Shown here piece after piece: positions 34,456-44,382 of a DNA stretch of 64,000 nt. The notes below the pieces were generated by a model that did not search any database, was not told the DNA's origin, and worked only from the letters and a program-made list of their open reading frames with translations. This DNA is from Buttiauxella sp049686335 (GTDB taxonomy: Bacteria; Pseudomonadota; Gammaproteobacteria; Enterobacterales; Enterobacteriaceae). Each line of letters opens with the position of its first letter. Position 1 is the first letter of the stretch. The position numbers and the translations under genes were made by a program. The stretch spans positions 682,001 through 746,000 of the forward strand of contig NZ_JBAVHX010000004.1 of the NCBI RefSeq assembly GCF_049686335.1. The letters run 5' to 3'.

Positions 34456-35646
34456 ATGAGTGTACGTTTAGTGTTAACCAAAGGGCGCGAAAAATCGTTA
34501 TTGCGCCGTCATCCGTGGGTGTTTTCTGGTGCTGTCGCACGCATGGAAGGCAAAGCCAATTCCGGCGAAACAATTGATGTTGTCGATAGCCAGGGCAAAT
34601 GGTTGGCACGTGCCGCTTATTCTCCTTCCTCGCAAATCCGTGCACGCGTCTGGACGTTCGACGCCAATGAAAGCATCGATATCGCATTCTTCACCCGCCG
34701 TCTGCAGCAAGCCCAGCAGTGGCGTGAATGGCTGGCCGCTCGTGATGGACTGGACAGCTACCGTCTGATTGCGGGCGAATCTGATGGTCTGCCAGGTGTG
34801 ACAATCGATCGCTTCGGTAACTTCCTGGTGCTGCAATTACTTTCTGCTGGTGCGGAATACCAACGCCCTGCTTTGGTCGCGGCACTGCAAAATCTCTATC
34901 CAGATTGCGCTATTTATGACCGTTCAGATGTCGCGGTGCGTAAGAAAGAAGGGATGGAATTAACGCAAGGCCCAGTGAGTGGCGAACTGCCACCTGACCT
35001 GCTACCAATCGAAGAGCATGGCATGAAGTTGTTGGTAGATATTAAAGGTGGCCACAAAACCGGTTATTACCTTGACCAGCGCGACAGCCGTTTTGCCACG
35101 CGCCAGTATGTGAAAGATAAGCGTGTGTTGAACTGCTTCTCTTACACCGGTGGTTTTGCGGTTTCTGCACTGATGGGCGGCTGTAGCCAGGTTGTCAGCG
35201 TGGATACGTCTCAGGACGCTTTAGATGTAGCGAAGAAAAACGTTGAGCTGAACAAACTCGATTTGAGCAAAGCGGAATTCCTGCGTGATGACGTGTTCAA
35301 ACTGCTGCGCAAATACCGCGACCAGGGTGAAAAATTCGACGTTATCGTGATGGACCCACCGAAGTTTGTTGAGAATAAGAACCAGCTGATGGGCGCCTGC
35401 CGTGGTTATAAAGATATCAATATGCTGGCAATCCAGTTATTGAACCCAGGCGGGATCCTGATGACGTTCTCCTGTTCAGGATTAATGACGACAGATTTAT
35501 TCCAGAAAATCATCGCCGATGCCGCCGTAGATGCTGGGCGTGATGTACAATTTATAGAGCAATTCCGTCAGGCAGCCGATCATCCAGTCATCGCTACCTA
35601 TCCGGAAGGGCTGTATCTGAAAGGGTTTGCCTGTCGCATCATGTAA
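34456..35646 (+). CDS. rlmI: 23S rRNA m5C1962 methyltransferase RlmI
   Basis: A 396-residue SAM-dependent methyltransferase, the same length as E. coli RlmI. It has an N-terminal PUA domain (about 1-75), a central EEHE-like domain, and a Rossmann catalytic domain with VLNCFSYTGGFAVSALMGG and IVMDPPKFVENK. The cysteine in FSCSGLMT acts in m5C chemistry. Confidence 0.95.
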   Translation: MSVRLVLTKGREKSLLRRHPWVFSGAVARMEGKANSGETIDVVDSQGKWLARAAYSPSSQIRARVWTFDANESIDIAFFTRRLQQAQQWREWLAARDGLDSYRLIAGESDGLPGVTIDRFGNFLVLQLLSAGAEYQRPALVAALQNLYPDCAIYDRSDVAVRKKEGMELTQGPVSGELPPDLLPIEEHGMKLLVDIKGGHKTGYYLDQRDSRFATRQYVKDKRVLNCFSYTGGFAVSALMGGCSQVVSVDTSQDALDVAKKNVELNKLDLSKAEFLRDDVFKLLRKYRDQGEKFDVIVMDPPKFVENKNQLMGACRGYKDINMLAIQLLNPGGILMTFSCSGLMTTDLFQKIIADAAVDAGRDVQFIEQFRQAADHPVIATYPEGLYLKGFACRIM

Positions 35647-35674
35647 CTTGAAAAATGGAATGTTGCCCGCACAT
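35647..35674 (+). promoter_or_regulatory. Candidate heat-shock (sigma-32) promoter of hspQ
   Basis: CTTGAAA at 35647-35653 matches the sigma-32 -35 box and is followed after 12 bases by CCCGCACAT, a fair -10 box. It begins one base after the rlmI stop. hspQ is a heat-shock gene in E. coli. Confidence 0.55.
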
Positions 35675-35706
35675 TAATTGCAGGTAATGTTTCTCAGGAG
35701 GTGACT

Positions 35707-36024
35707 ATGATTGCCAGCAAATTCGGCATTGGCCAGCAAGTACGACATTCTTTGCTGGGCTATTTGGGGGTAGTGGTCGATATCGACCCGGAATACTCTC
35801 TGGATGAACCCGCAGAAGATGATTTGGCCGACAACGATGTCCTCCGTAGTGCCCCCTGGTATCATGTAGTGATGGAAGATGATGATGGCCAGGCGGTGCA
35901 TACCTATCTTGCTGAAGCCCAGTTAAGTGGGGAGTCACAAGACGAGCATCCCGAACAACCGTCGATGGATGAATTGGCGGCTTCGATACGGCAGCAACTT
36001 CAGGCACCTCGCCTACGTAATTAG
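35707..36024 (+). CDS. hspQ: Heat shock protein HspQ
   Basis: A 105-residue hemimethylated-DNA-binding-like protein, nearly the same as E. coli HspQ (MIASKFGIGQQVRHSLLGYL, WYHVVMEDDD, HPEQPSMDELA). It acts as a specificity factor for the Lon protease and affects DnaA turnover. A GTG at 35701 is in frame, but AGGAGGTGACT fits the ATG at 35707. A two-way terminator follows. Confidence 0.95.
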   Translation: MIASKFGIGQQVRHSLLGYLGVVVDIDPEYSLDEPAEDDLADNDVLRSAPWYHVVMEDDDGQAVHTYLAEAQLSGESQDEHPEQPSMDELAASIRQQLQAPRLRN

Positions 36025-36025
36025 C

Positions 36026-36052
36026 AAAAACCCCGCAATCGCGGGGTTTTTT
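36026..36052. terminator. Bidirectional terminator between hspQ and yccU
   Basis: CCCCGC (36031-36036), loop AATC, GCGGGG (36041-36046), with A5 before and T6 after, so it can serve both convergent genes. Confidence 0.92.
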
Positions 36053-36054
36053 AA

Positions 36055-36468
36055 TTATTTCGCCAGACCCAGGCGGGGGATTTCAATCGCCGGGCATTTA
36101 TCCATCACCACGTTTAACCCTGCATCCTGTGCCAACACCGCAGCCTGTTCATTAATCACACCTAGCTGCATCCACAATGTTTTTGCACCGATGGCGATGG
36201 CTTCTCGCGCCACTTCCCACGCAGCTTCTGAATTACGAAACACGTCGACCATATCCACTTTTTGTGGAATTTCAGCAAGCGACCCATAGCCTTGTTGCCC
36301 TAACAGGGTCTTGCCGGCCACTTTTGGTGACACCGGAATCACTTCATATCCTTGATCCAGCAAATACGCCATCACCCGATAGCTTGGGCGATCAGGTTTA
36401 TCACTGGCTCCCACCAGTGCGATTGTTCGGGTGCTTTTTAAAATAGTTTCGATATCTGCCTGTTTCAT
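36055..36468 (-). CDS. yccU: CoA-binding domain protein YccU
   Basis: A 137-residue Rossmann-fold CoA-binding protein, equal in length to E. coli YccU. The motif TIALVGASDKPDRPSYRVMA binds the nucleotide; VDMVDVFRNSEAAW and LWMQLGVIN follow. No enzymatic role is established. The frame opens at 36510, but the family start and GGAGAG favour the ATG at 36466-36468. Confidence 0.92.
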   Translation of the reverse strand: MKQADIETILKSTRTIALVGASDKPDRPSYRVMAYLLDQGYEVIPVSPKVAGKTLLGQQGYGSLAEIPQKVDMVDVFRNSEAAWEVAREAIAIGAKTLWMQLGVINEQAAVLAQDAGLNVVMDKCPAIEIPRLGLAK

Positions 36469-36653
36469 CACACTCTCCGCTGGGACTTCGTAATCAAAAG
36501 TGTATGTCATCCATTACTGACTCACCATCTTTCCCATACAGAGGTAGTAGAGCAATTTTGCGAAATATGTCTATATGTTAATAAACTGTCCTTGTGAAAA
36601 ATTTTGATACATTCAGTAAGGGATAGCCCCATTTACCCCGGCAGGAGAAATTG

Positions 36654-37319
36654 ATGAGAACGGTGTTCTTTATCGCGATATGTTGGAGCCTTCTTTTGCC
36701 GTCTGAATCGTGGGCGACAACGTTACGTCTGTCCACGGATATCGATTTGCTGGTGCTTGATGGGAAAAAAGTTTCCAGTTCTTTATTAAGAGGGGCTGAT
36801 AGCCTCGAACTCGATAACGGCCCGCATCAAATGGTGTTTCGCATTGAGAAAAATATTCGCAACAGCACACGCGAACAGCGTCTTTATATTTCGCCGCCTT
36901 TAATCGTCAGTTTCGATACTAAGGAAGTCAGCCAGGTAAATTTTAATCTACCCCGCATCGAAAACGATAAAGAGAGCGAGGAATTTGACCTCGCACCGCA
37001 TCTTCAATTACTGGACGGTAACGCCGCAGTCATTCCGGTGAAAGTGGATATTTTGCCGGTAAAAGTGCTGCCACAAGGCATTGATTACGAGCAGGACACC
37101 CAGGTTTACAACAAATCGGGTAAGGTCGCGTCAGTAAAAGGTTTTGCCACCATGATGGCTGATGACAGTACATTGCTGTCCCGCGATTCCGAACTTGATG
37201 CGCCACCTCCTCAGTCCGAAACGATGACCGAGCAACGACTCAAGTACTGGTTCTTACAAGCAGACAAAACGACTCGCGAGCGTTTCTTACAATGGGTGAA
37301 GGACAACCCCGCGCAATAA
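36654..37319 (+). CDS. csgI: Curli synthesis inhibitor CsgI (YccT)
   Basis: A 221-residue periplasmic DUF2057 protein. The signal peptide ends near residue 22 (SESWA). The core TLRLSTDIDLLVLDGKK is typical. In E. coli it inhibits CsgA assembly into curli. AGGAG six bases upstream selects the ATG at 36654 over the TTG at 36651. Confidence 0.9.
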   Translation: MRTVFFIAICWSLLLPSESWATTLRLSTDIDLLVLDGKKVSSSLLRGADSLELDNGPHQMVFRIEKNIRNSTREQRLYISPPLIVSFDTKEVSQVNFNLPRIENDKESEEFDLAPHLQLLDGNAAVIPVKVDILPVKVLPQGIDYEQDTQVYNKSGKVASVKGFATMMADDSTLLSRDSELDAPPPQSETMTEQRLKYWFLQADKTTRERFLQWVKDNPAQ

Positions 37320-37428
37320 TTGCCTTTCCATTCCCGCATTTTTCACACCCTTCTCTTGCAGCATCAGTGGCTTCCAGTAAGCTGTAGGCATTATTAATCG
37401 TTCAATCTTAATCAATCAGGATTAACCA

Positions 37429-37887
37429 ATGGAATTAACCTCCCGCACCCTGGCGGAAAAGAAGCATATTGCGCTGGTTGCGCACGATCACTGCAAAGAT
37501 GCGTTATTGAAATGGGTTGAGCGCCACAAGTCTGTTCTGGCTCAGCACGTGTTGTACGCGACCGGCACTACCGGGAATCTCATCCAGCGCGGCAGCGGTC
37601 TGGATGTCAATGCCATGCTAAGTGGCCCAATGGGCGGCGATCAGCAAGTGGGTGCTTTGATTTCTGAAGGGAAGATTGATGTGCTGATTTTCTTCTGGGA
37701 TCCGTTGAATGCTGTTCCACACGACCCAGATGTTAAGGCGTTACTGCGTCTGGCGACGGTATGGAACATTCCTGTAGCGACCAACTTATCTACCGCCGAT
37801 TTTATTATTCAATCGCCGGGCTTTAATCAGTCAGTGGAAATTTTGATCCCCGATTACGCGCGTTATCTGGCAGAGCGACTGAAATAA
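37429..37887 (+). CDS. mgsA: Methylglyoxal synthase MgsA
   Basis: A 152-residue enzyme that converts dihydroxyacetone phosphate to methylglyoxal and phosphate, relieving sugar-phosphate stress. Features: ALVAHDHCKDALLKWVERH, TGTTGNLI phosphate-binding loop, and SGPMGGDQQVGALI with the catalytic aspartate. Same length as in E. coli. It ends one base before the convergent helD stop, with no visible terminator. Confidence 0.96.
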   Translation: MELTSRTLAEKKHIALVAHDHCKDALLKWVERHKSVLAQHVLYATGTTGNLIQRGSGLDVNAMLSGPMGGDQQVGALISEGKIDVLIFFWDPLNAVPHDPDVKALLRLATVWNIPVATNLSTADFIIQSPGFNQSVEILIPDYARYLAERLK

Positions 37888-39942
37888 TTACGGTCGATTT
37901 GCAGCGGGCACGCCAAGTTGTTTCAGGATATCGACAAAACTGGATGGTTCTTTTTTGTTGAATAACAGCCAGACACGATGACGGGCCCGCGTTATCGCCA
38001 CATACAACAATCGCCGCTCTTCAGCATCCGGATAATCTTCCGGCTGTGGCAGTAATGCCTCTTCCATAACAGATTCACGCGCCGCCGCCGGGAATCCATC
38101 TTTCCCCTGTTGTAGCCCCAGGATCACCACATAGTCAGCCTGTTGCCCTTTGCTGGCATGGATAGTCATGAACTCAATCGTGAGTTTAGGCCAGCGCGTC
38201 GCTGCCTTTTCCAAAATTGCCGGGCGTAAATGGTGGTAACGCGCCAGCACCAGAATGCGCTGTTGTGGCTGCACATAGCCGCTCATCTTATCGAACAACG
38301 CTTCAATCTGGTCATCAGCCAATAACGTGACCGATTTTTTATCACCTTTGGACAGGCTATTCAGCGGCTTAGCCAGTTGATGCGGGTTCAGCTGCACGAA
38401 TCGATTTGCGATTTCACCGATGCGATCGTTGAAACGGTAGGTGGTATCCAGCGCGCACTGATCTGCATCGCCAAAGTGGTGAGCAAAGGCGGTCGTCAAC
38501 GACATTTCCGCACCGCTGAAACGATAAATCGCCTGCCAGTCATCCCCAACGGCATACAGCGAAGTCTGGGAGTTTTGTTTTCTCAATGCTGCCAGCAACG
38601 CTGCACGCTGCGGCGAGATGTCCTGAAACTCATCCACCAGAATATGTTTCCACGGGCTGATAAAGCGCCCTTTTTCCAGTACGTTGACGGCCTGATGAAT
38701 CAAACCTGAAAAATCGACGGCTTCTTCGGCTTTCAGCGCTGTTTTCCAGGTTTTTAATAATGGCGCCATCAGTTTGACGCGTTTTGTGAACACATCACGG
38801 ATCTCATCTGGGGCTGAGGCAATCATTTCTGCCTGAGAACCTCCATGCATACGCATTAATCCCAGCCAACGGTCTAAGCGGCTGGCCAGGCGTTTGGCTA
38901 AACGTTCATCCTTCCAGTATTCCCCTTCGGGGACTTCCCACTGCAACTCGTCGCTCAGCCATTCGCGCCACCCTTTTGCCTGTGCTTTTTTCTCATGGCA
39001 TTGCTGCTGCCAGCTCTCAATCAGCAGTTGATGGCGTGCCTGGGTATCTGACTCCAGATCGCTCACGCGCGGAACTTTTTTGCTCCCTTGCTGGATGATG
39101 TGCAGCGCCAAAGAATGGAATGTGCGAGCAGAAATCGCATCAGTATGCAGACGTTCAGCAATGCGCTGGTCCATTTCTTGCGCGGCTTTGCGACCAAACG
39201 CCAGCAATAAAATTTGCTCTTCGCTGGCCTCGCCGCGTTGCAGTAACCAACCCGCACGGGCAACCAGAACCGAAGTCTTGCCGCTCCCCGCTCCTGCCAG
39301 CACTAACAACGAGTCTTCACCATTCACCACCGCGCGAGCTTGAGAAGGGTTCAATGGAGAGCTTTCTATTTTCTCGAAGAAGTCAGCATACTTTTCAAGC
39401 ATGTGATTAGTGAAAGCGGTATTACGTTGATGGCGGCGTTGATCGCCTTGCTCAAGCCAGGCCTTGCACTGTAACCAGACGTCGCGGCAATTATCGAACG
39501 CTTCGAGTCGCGCCTGAGGAAGGGGCAACCCGGTAAATGCAGCGCGGACATTCTTTTGTAATGCCTGCATATCGCTGCGTTTAAACCATTTCTCCTGCTG
39601 GATTCGGCGTGTAATTTCAGCGTACTGCTGGTGTAAAACCTGTGCCGCGACTTCACTCATCTCAGCACTCCAGCTCTGCCAAAGCTCGTCGAGATGATGA
39701 TAAAAGCGCTGCGTTTCACTCCATTCTGTACCGTGCAGACGCACGACTTTATCGTCCGGCAGAACAAATTCCAGTTCACCCCATACCAGACCACGCTTGC
39801 AATTAATGGCAATTAACTGATTGAATGGAATAAGGTATTCATGACGATCACCCTTTACCTCAACACCTGCAGTCAGCAATCTCACACGATTGTAGGGATG
39901 TTGTGCTAAATGTTTGCCTAGGGAGGTCGCTTTCAGTTCCAT
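37888..39942 (-). CDS. helD: DNA helicase IV HelD
   Basis: A 684-residue superfamily 1 3'-5' helicase, equal in length to E. coli HelD. Walker A LAGAGSGKTSVLVARAGWLL near 215, motif II VDEFQDISP, and motif VI LYVAITRARHRVW near 655 are all present. The N-terminal 190 residues are the helicase IV-specific domain. It acts in recombination and repair. Confidence 0.95.
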   Translation of the reverse strand: MELKATSLGKHLAQHPYNRVRLLTAGVEVKGDRHEYLIPFNQLIAINCKRGLVWGELEFVLPDDKVVRLHGTEWSETQRFYHHLDELWQSWSAEMSEVAAQVLHQQYAEITRRIQQEKWFKRSDMQALQKNVRAAFTGLPLPQARLEAFDNCRDVWLQCKAWLEQGDQRRHQRNTAFTNHMLEKYADFFEKIESSPLNPSQARAVVNGEDSLLVLAGAGSGKTSVLVARAGWLLQRGEASEEQILLLAFGRKAAQEMDQRIAERLHTDAISARTFHSLALHIIQQGSKKVPRVSDLESDTQARHQLLIESWQQQCHEKKAQAKGWREWLSDELQWEVPEGEYWKDERLAKRLASRLDRWLGLMRMHGGSQAEMIASAPDEIRDVFTKRVKLMAPLLKTWKTALKAEEAVDFSGLIHQAVNVLEKGRFISPWKHILVDEFQDISPQRAALLAALRKQNSQTSLYAVGDDWQAIYRFSGAEMSLTTAFAHHFGDADQCALDTTYRFNDRIGEIANRFVQLNPHQLAKPLNSLSKGDKKSVTLLADDQIEALFDKMSGYVQPQQRILVLARYHHLRPAILEKAATRWPKLTIEFMTIHASKGQQADYVVILGLQQGKDGFPAAARESVMEEALLPQPEDYPDAEERRLLYVAITRARHRVWLLFNKKEPSSFVDILKQLGVPAANRP

Positions 39943-40074
39943 TACGCTTTGCCTGATCCAAAATAGAGGTTGTGGTTAAGTTTACCCGCCGAAGGAATGA
40001 CGCTCCAGGGTAAAAACGCGTTACAATTGTTGTGGTTATTCATTTATAGAACTTTAAACCAACGAAGAGTGAGT

Positions 40075-40521
40075 ATGCGTACAGTCCTTAATATTTTGAA
40101 CTTTGTACTGGGTGGCTTTTTGACCACTCTCTCCTGGTTGCTGGCCACGCTTGTCAGTATCATTTTTATTTTCACCCTGCCGCTGACTCGATCCTGCTGG
40201 GAGATTACCAAACTTTCCTTCGTGCCGTACGGCAACGAAGCCGTTCATGTTGATGAACTCAGCCCGCAGAGCAAAAGTGCCATCATGAATACCGGTGGGA
40301 CGTTGCTGAATATTGTCTGGCTGGTGTTTTTCGGCTGGTGGCTCTGTGTGCTGCATATCTGCACCGGTATTGCCCAATGCATCACTATTATTGGCATTCC
40401 TGTTGGGATTGCTAACTTCAAAATAGCGGCTATCGCGCTTTGGCCAGTTGGCCGCCGTGTGGTTTCTGTTGAAACTGCGCAGGCTGCACGTGAAGCAAAT
40501 GCCCGCCGTCGTTTCCAGTAA
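40075..40521 (+). CDS. yccF: Inner membrane protein YccF
   Basis: A 148-residue membrane protein with two YccF repeats of helix pairs, closely matching E. coli (MRTVLNILNFVLGGFLTTLS, RSCWEITKLSFVPYG, GIPVGIANFKIAAIALWPVG). The frame is open back to 39970, but the family start is the ATG at 40075 behind GTGAG. Its function is unknown. It is followed by yccS after 24 bases, so the two are probably co-transcribed. Confidence 0.9.
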   Translation: MRTVLNILNFVLGGFLTTLSWLLATLVSIIFIFTLPLTRSCWEITKLSFVPYGNEAVHVDELSPQSKSAIMNTGGTLLNIVWLVFFGWWLCVLHICTGIAQCITIIGIPVGIANFKIAAIALWPVGRRVVSVETAQAAREANARRRFQ

Positions 40522-40545
40522 TTCAGACAAGAATAGTGAGTATTA

Positions 40546-42681
40546 ATGCTTAGTCCAATTCTGCGCCGCTATACCTGGAACAGCACGTGGCTGTATAACT
40601 TGCGCATTTTCATCGCGCTTACGGGTACGGCTGCCCTGCCCTGGTGGCTGGGTGAGGTAAAGCTGACTATCCCATTAACACTGGGTGTTGTTGCCGCGGC
40701 ACTGGCAGATCTGGATGACCGGCTGACCGGACGTTTGCGTAATCTCCTGATTACCTTAATCAGCTTTTTTATTGCGTCAGCATCGGTTGAACTCTTGTTC
40801 CCATGGCCAGTATTTTTTGGCATCGGGCTAATGATTTCCACCAGCGGATTCATTCTGCTCGGCGGATTAGGTCAGCGTTACGCCACCATTGCCTTTGGAG
40901 CTCTGCTTATCGCGATTTATACCATGCTCGGGATCACTTTATATGAGCACTGGTATCAACAACCGATCCTGCTGCTGGCGGGGGCAATCTGGTACAACGT
41001 ACTGACGCTCGCCGGGCATCTGGTCTTCCCGATTCGCCCGCTTCAGGATAACCTGGCGAGATGTTATGAAAGCCTCGCGCGTTATCTCGAAGTCAAAGCA
41101 ACGCTATTTGACCCTGACATCGAAGAAGAAAGTCAGGCGCCAATGCTTGAACTTGCAATGGCTAACAGCCAACTGGTCACGACGCTGAATCAGACGAAAG
41201 GCTCATTATTAACACGTTTACGCGGCGATCGTGGACAGCGGGGCACTCGTCGGACTTTGCATTATTATTTTGTCGCGCAGGATATTCACGAACGCGCCAG
41301 CTCCTCGCATATTCAGTATCAGGCGCTACGGGATAAATTCCGCTACAGCGATATTATGTTCCGCTTTCAGCGCCTTCTGACCATGCAGTCGCAGGCCTGT
41401 TTACAACTTTCACGTTCAATTTTGTTGCGTGAGAAGTATCAACACGATCCACGTTTTGAACGTGCTTTTATCCACCTTGATGCCGCGGTCGAAAGGCTGA
41501 AAGCCGACCAATATCTGGCGGGCGAATTTAAAGCGCTTGGCTTCCTGGTGAGTAATTTACGCGCCATTGATGCGCAACTGGCGACCATTGAATCCGAGCA
41601 AGCGCTTGCCGCCCCGCAAAGCGATATCGAAAACCGTCTGGCTGATGATCGTATCACTGGTTTTGGCGATGTCTGGCAGCGTTTGAAACGCAATTTAACT
41701 CCGGAATCTGCGTTATTTCGCCACGCGGTACGAATGTCGCTGGTGCTGTGTGTCGGCTACGCTTTCATTCAGTTTACCGGGCTAAAACATGGTTACTGGA
41801 TCCTGCTGACAAGCCTGTTTGTCTGCCAGCCAAACTACAGCGCCACGCGCCGCCGTTTAGCATTGCGTATCATCGGTACGTTAGTCGGTGTGGCTGTCGG
41901 GCTGCCGGTGCTGTTCTTCGTGCCGTCAATAGAAGGCCAACTGGTATTAATCGTGATTACTGGCGTGCTGTTCTTTTCTTTTCGCAATGTGCAGTACGCG
42001 CACGCCACGATGTTTATCACCTTACTGGTACTGCTGTGCTTTAACTTACTCGGTGAAGGGTTTGAAGTCGCCGTGCCGCGTATCTTCGATACACTGTTAG
42101 GTTGTGCCATTGCCTGGGCTGCGGTGAGTTTCGTCTGGCCAGACTGGCGTTTTCGCAGGTTGCCGCTGGTGGTTGAGCGTGCATTTAATGCGAACTGCCG
42201 TTATCTGGATGCGATTCTTGAGCAATACCATCAAGGGCGAGATAACCGTGTTGAATACCGAATCGCGCGACGGGATGCACATAACAAGGATGCGGAACTG
42301 GCATCAGTCGTGTCCAACATGTCGTCCGAGCCGCGCGTTACACCGCAGATGCAGGAAACTGCATTTCGCTTGCTATGCCTCAATCATACCTTTAACAGCT
42401 ATATTTCGGCGTTAGGTGCGCACCGCGAACAACTCACCAACGATGATATCTTGCTGCTACTTGATGACGCAGTGTGTTACGTAGACGATGCCCTTCATCA
42501 TTTGCCTGCCGATGAAGAGCGAGTGCAAAAAGCGCTGCAAGGGCTTTCCGAACGTATCACTTCGCTTGAGCCGCAACCAGATACCAAAGAGCCATTAGTG
42601 CTGCAACAAATTGGCCTGCTGGTTGCGCTACTGCCTGAAATATCACGACTTCAACAACAGGTGTCGCAGCAACATGATTAA
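40546..42681 (+). CDS. yccS: FUSC-family inner membrane protein YccS
   Basis: A 711-residue protein with two six-helix membrane blocks (about 15-165 and 390-530), each followed by a cytoplasmic domain, the layout of the aromatic acid exporter/fusaric acid resistance family. GLKHGYWILLTSLFVCQPNY is the family motif. Substrate unknown. The 3' end overlaps the convergent sxy gene by 4 bases. Confidence 0.92.
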   Translation: MLSPILRRYTWNSTWLYNLRIFIALTGTAALPWWLGEVKLTIPLTLGVVAAALADLDDRLTGRLRNLLITLISFFIASASVELLFPWPVFFGIGLMISTSGFILLGGLGQRYATIAFGALLIAIYTMLGITLYEHWYQQPILLLAGAIWYNVLTLAGHLVFPIRPLQDNLARCYESLARYLEVKATLFDPDIEEESQAPMLELAMANSQLVTTLNQTKGSLLTRLRGDRGQRGTRRTLHYYFVAQDIHERASSSHIQYQALRDKFRYSDIMFRFQRLLTMQSQACLQLSRSILLREKYQHDPRFERAFIHLDAAVERLKADQYLAGEFKALGFLVSNLRAIDAQLATIESEQALAAPQSDIENRLADDRITGFGDVWQRLKRNLTPESALFRHAVRMSLVLCVGYAFIQFTGLKHGYWILLTSLFVCQPNYSATRRRLALRIIGTLVGVAVGLPVLFFVPSIEGQLVLIVITGVLFFSFRNVQYAHATMFITLLVLLCFNLLGEGFEVAVPRIFDTLLGCAIAWAAVSFVWPDWRFRRLPLVVERAFNANCRYLDAILEQYHQGRDNRVEYRIARRDAHNKDAELASVVSNMSSEPRVTPQMQETAFRLLCLNHTFNSYISALGAHREQLTNDDILLLLDDAVCYVDDALHHLPADEERVQKALQGLSERITSLEPQPDTKEPLVLQQIGLLVALLPEISRLQQQVSQQHD

Positions 42682-43292
42682 CGGGACTTTCGTTTCGCGT
42701 AAAGATGCCCCCACTCGACTAACTCCCGGCGCGTTGACGCCGGGAGTGCCGCTTCATGAACACCACTAATCGCGCCAGCTAAAGCCAACAACACGCGGAC
42801 ACCCAGCCCTTTCTTCAAATGCCTCAATTTTATCCATGTGCGTTTCGCGCCATATGCATGAAGGGTTCGCACATCAGCTATCCCCACCTCCCACAACATC
42901 ATCTCCAGACTATGGGTTAAATTGGGTAAATCTTTGAGACGTTGCTGCGCTTTCAGGCGTGATTTTTCACGTCGGGCGCTAAACAACGCATCGGTTGAAA
43001 GCTGTAAAAGTTTTTCTCGATCAGACCACAGCGCTTCATCGACATGATAATAATTGAGCGCGATTGATCGCCCGCGCTTTTGATAAACCAGCGACTCTGA
43101 CGCTCTTTCAACGAAGTAAACTTCCGATTGTTCGCACGCTCGCAGATAAAGTTCCCCCTCAGAAACCATGGCAAACACCACATTCTCGACGGTCAAACTG
43201 TATCCACCAAATAGCGAGCGATAGCTGATATCGCCTAATGGAGATAGACATTCTTTTGATTGATGAATCCTTGCATAAGACCGCTTTTTCAT
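42678..43292 (-). CDS. sxy: Competence regulator Sxy (TfoX)
   Basis: A 204-residue TfoX-family protein that steers CRP to CRP-S promoters of DNA uptake genes. It has a TfoX N-domain (SYRSLFGGYSLTVENVVFAM, LYLRACEQS) and C-domain (LKDLPNLTHSLEMMLWEVGI). The frame opens at 43331, but AAGGA and homology favour the ATG at 43290-43292. Expression in E. coli depends on CRP and Sxy itself. I could not make out a clear CRP-S site. Confidence 0.9.
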   Translation of the reverse strand: MKKRSYARIHQSKECLSPLGDISYRSLFGGYSLTVENVVFAMVSEGELYLRACEQSEVYFVERASESLVYQKRGRSIALNYYHVDEALWSDREKLLQLSTDALFSARREKSRLKAQQRLKDLPNLTHSLEMMLWEVGIADVRTLHAYGAKRTWIKLRHLKKGLGVRVLLALAGAISGVHEAALPASTRRELVEWGHLYAKRKSR

Positions 43293-43471
43293 GAATATGT
43301 CCTTAAATATCAATCTATAACGCATCATCACGATTTGTTACCGTATCCCGTAACACGAAAATATGTAACCTGATGACCGACGGCAATCACATTCTTTCTT
43401 TCCGCCGATTTACATGTTGAAATTGCGATATGCTTTCCGAAATTTAGATTGATCTTTGTCCGAACTGGTAT

Positions 43472-43491
43472 TACTGTATATTCATACAGTA
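43472..43491 (+). promoter_or_regulatory. LexA operator of sulA
   Basis: TACTGTATATTCATACAGTA is a near-perfect LexA box (CTG-N10-CAG with AT-rich core). It lies 21 bases before the sulA ATG, covering the promoter as in E. coli. Confidence 0.96.
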
Positions 43492-43512
43492 ACCCATCAG
43501 GCGGGATTAACT

Positions 43513-44022
43513 ATGCAATCACATAACGTTCTAACTCACGTTGCCACTGTTCCAACTTCTGGGTCTTCATTGACTCAGTCATCAGCAGGTAACAACATTA
43601 AAGGGTTGATCAGTGAAGTGATCTACAGCGAAGATCAGCCATGGATTACGCAGTTGGTGTTGCTGCCTCTTCTGCAACAGCTTGGTCAGCAATCGCGTTG
43701 GCAGCTGTGGCTAACGCCGCAGCAAAAATTGAGTCGTAAGTGGGTACAATCTGCTGGTTTGCCGCTGACAAAAGTGATGCAGGTAAGCCAGTTAGATCCA
43801 CTTTTTACCGTAGATGCTATGGTAAAAGCATTGCAGACAGGAAATTACAGCGTTGTGATCGGTTGGTTACCGGAAGAATTGACTGACGAAGAGCATTATA
43901 AACTGTCATCTGCTGCTGAAATGGGTAACGCAATTGGCTTCATTATGCGTCCCACCCGTACCTCGAAAACAGGTTGTCGACCACGAAGCGGGCTAAAAAT
44001 TCATTCTAGTTTGTATCATTAA
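43513..44022 (+). CDS. sulA: SOS cell division inhibitor SulA
   Basis: A 169-residue FtsZ inhibitor, as long as in E. coli. The core QLVLLPLLQQLGQQSRWQLW, LTPQQKLSRKWVQSAGLPLT, and TGNYSVVIGWLPEELTDEEH is conserved, and the C-terminus SGLKIHSSLYH carries the Lon degradation tail. The N-terminal 35 residues differ from E. coli. The ATG at 43513 behind GGGA is chosen over an upstream frame extension. SOS-induced through the LexA box. Confidence 0.95.
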   Translation: MQSHNVLTHVATVPTSGSSLTQSSAGNNIKGLISEVIYSEDQPWITQLVLLPLLQQLGQQSRWQLWLTPQQKLSRKWVQSAGLPLTKVMQVSQLDPLFTVDAMVKALQTGNYSVVIGWLPEELTDEEHYKLSSAAEMGNAIGFIMRPTRTSKTGCRPRSGLKIHSSLYH

Positions 44023-44209
44023 GTAAATTTAAGAGAAATCCTGGAACTTTTTCTTCTCTGCTGACAATTCATTGTGAATTATCGAGAATCCGCACTGCAA
44101 GCCGCTCCTGGCGGCCTTCCCCCCGTTTCGCTGAGTCTATTTTTTGTGCAAATTTGTGAAAAAATGTGAACGCAACTCGTTTTTTTTCATATGCCTGAGG
44201 GACTTCACA

Positions 44210-44382
44210 CTTGTAAGTTTTCAACTACGTTGTAGACTTTAGCTCGCCAGGGTTGCTCTTCCATAACACCGATTGATCGGTAGAGTAACAAGTGAGCATA
44301 AACTCGGGCGAAGGATTTAACCCTGGGCTTTAGAGCGATTTTAAAGCTCATGGCCTTTTTGGATGATAATGAGGCGCAAAAA
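44210..44382 (+). promoter_or_regulatory. ompA promoter and long 5' leader with sRNA target
   Basis: The 360 bases between sulA and ompA hold no gene. TTGTAAGTTTTCAACTACGT and the following GTTGTAGACTTTA repeat the E. coli ompA promoter, giving a leader of about 135 bases. Hairpins (CCGATTGATCGG at about 44269-44280; GCTTTA with TAAAGC near 44330) stabilise the mRNA in E. coli. The ribosome site region GGATGATAATGAGGCGCAAA (44361-44380) matches the target of the sRNA MicA. Confidence 0.8.
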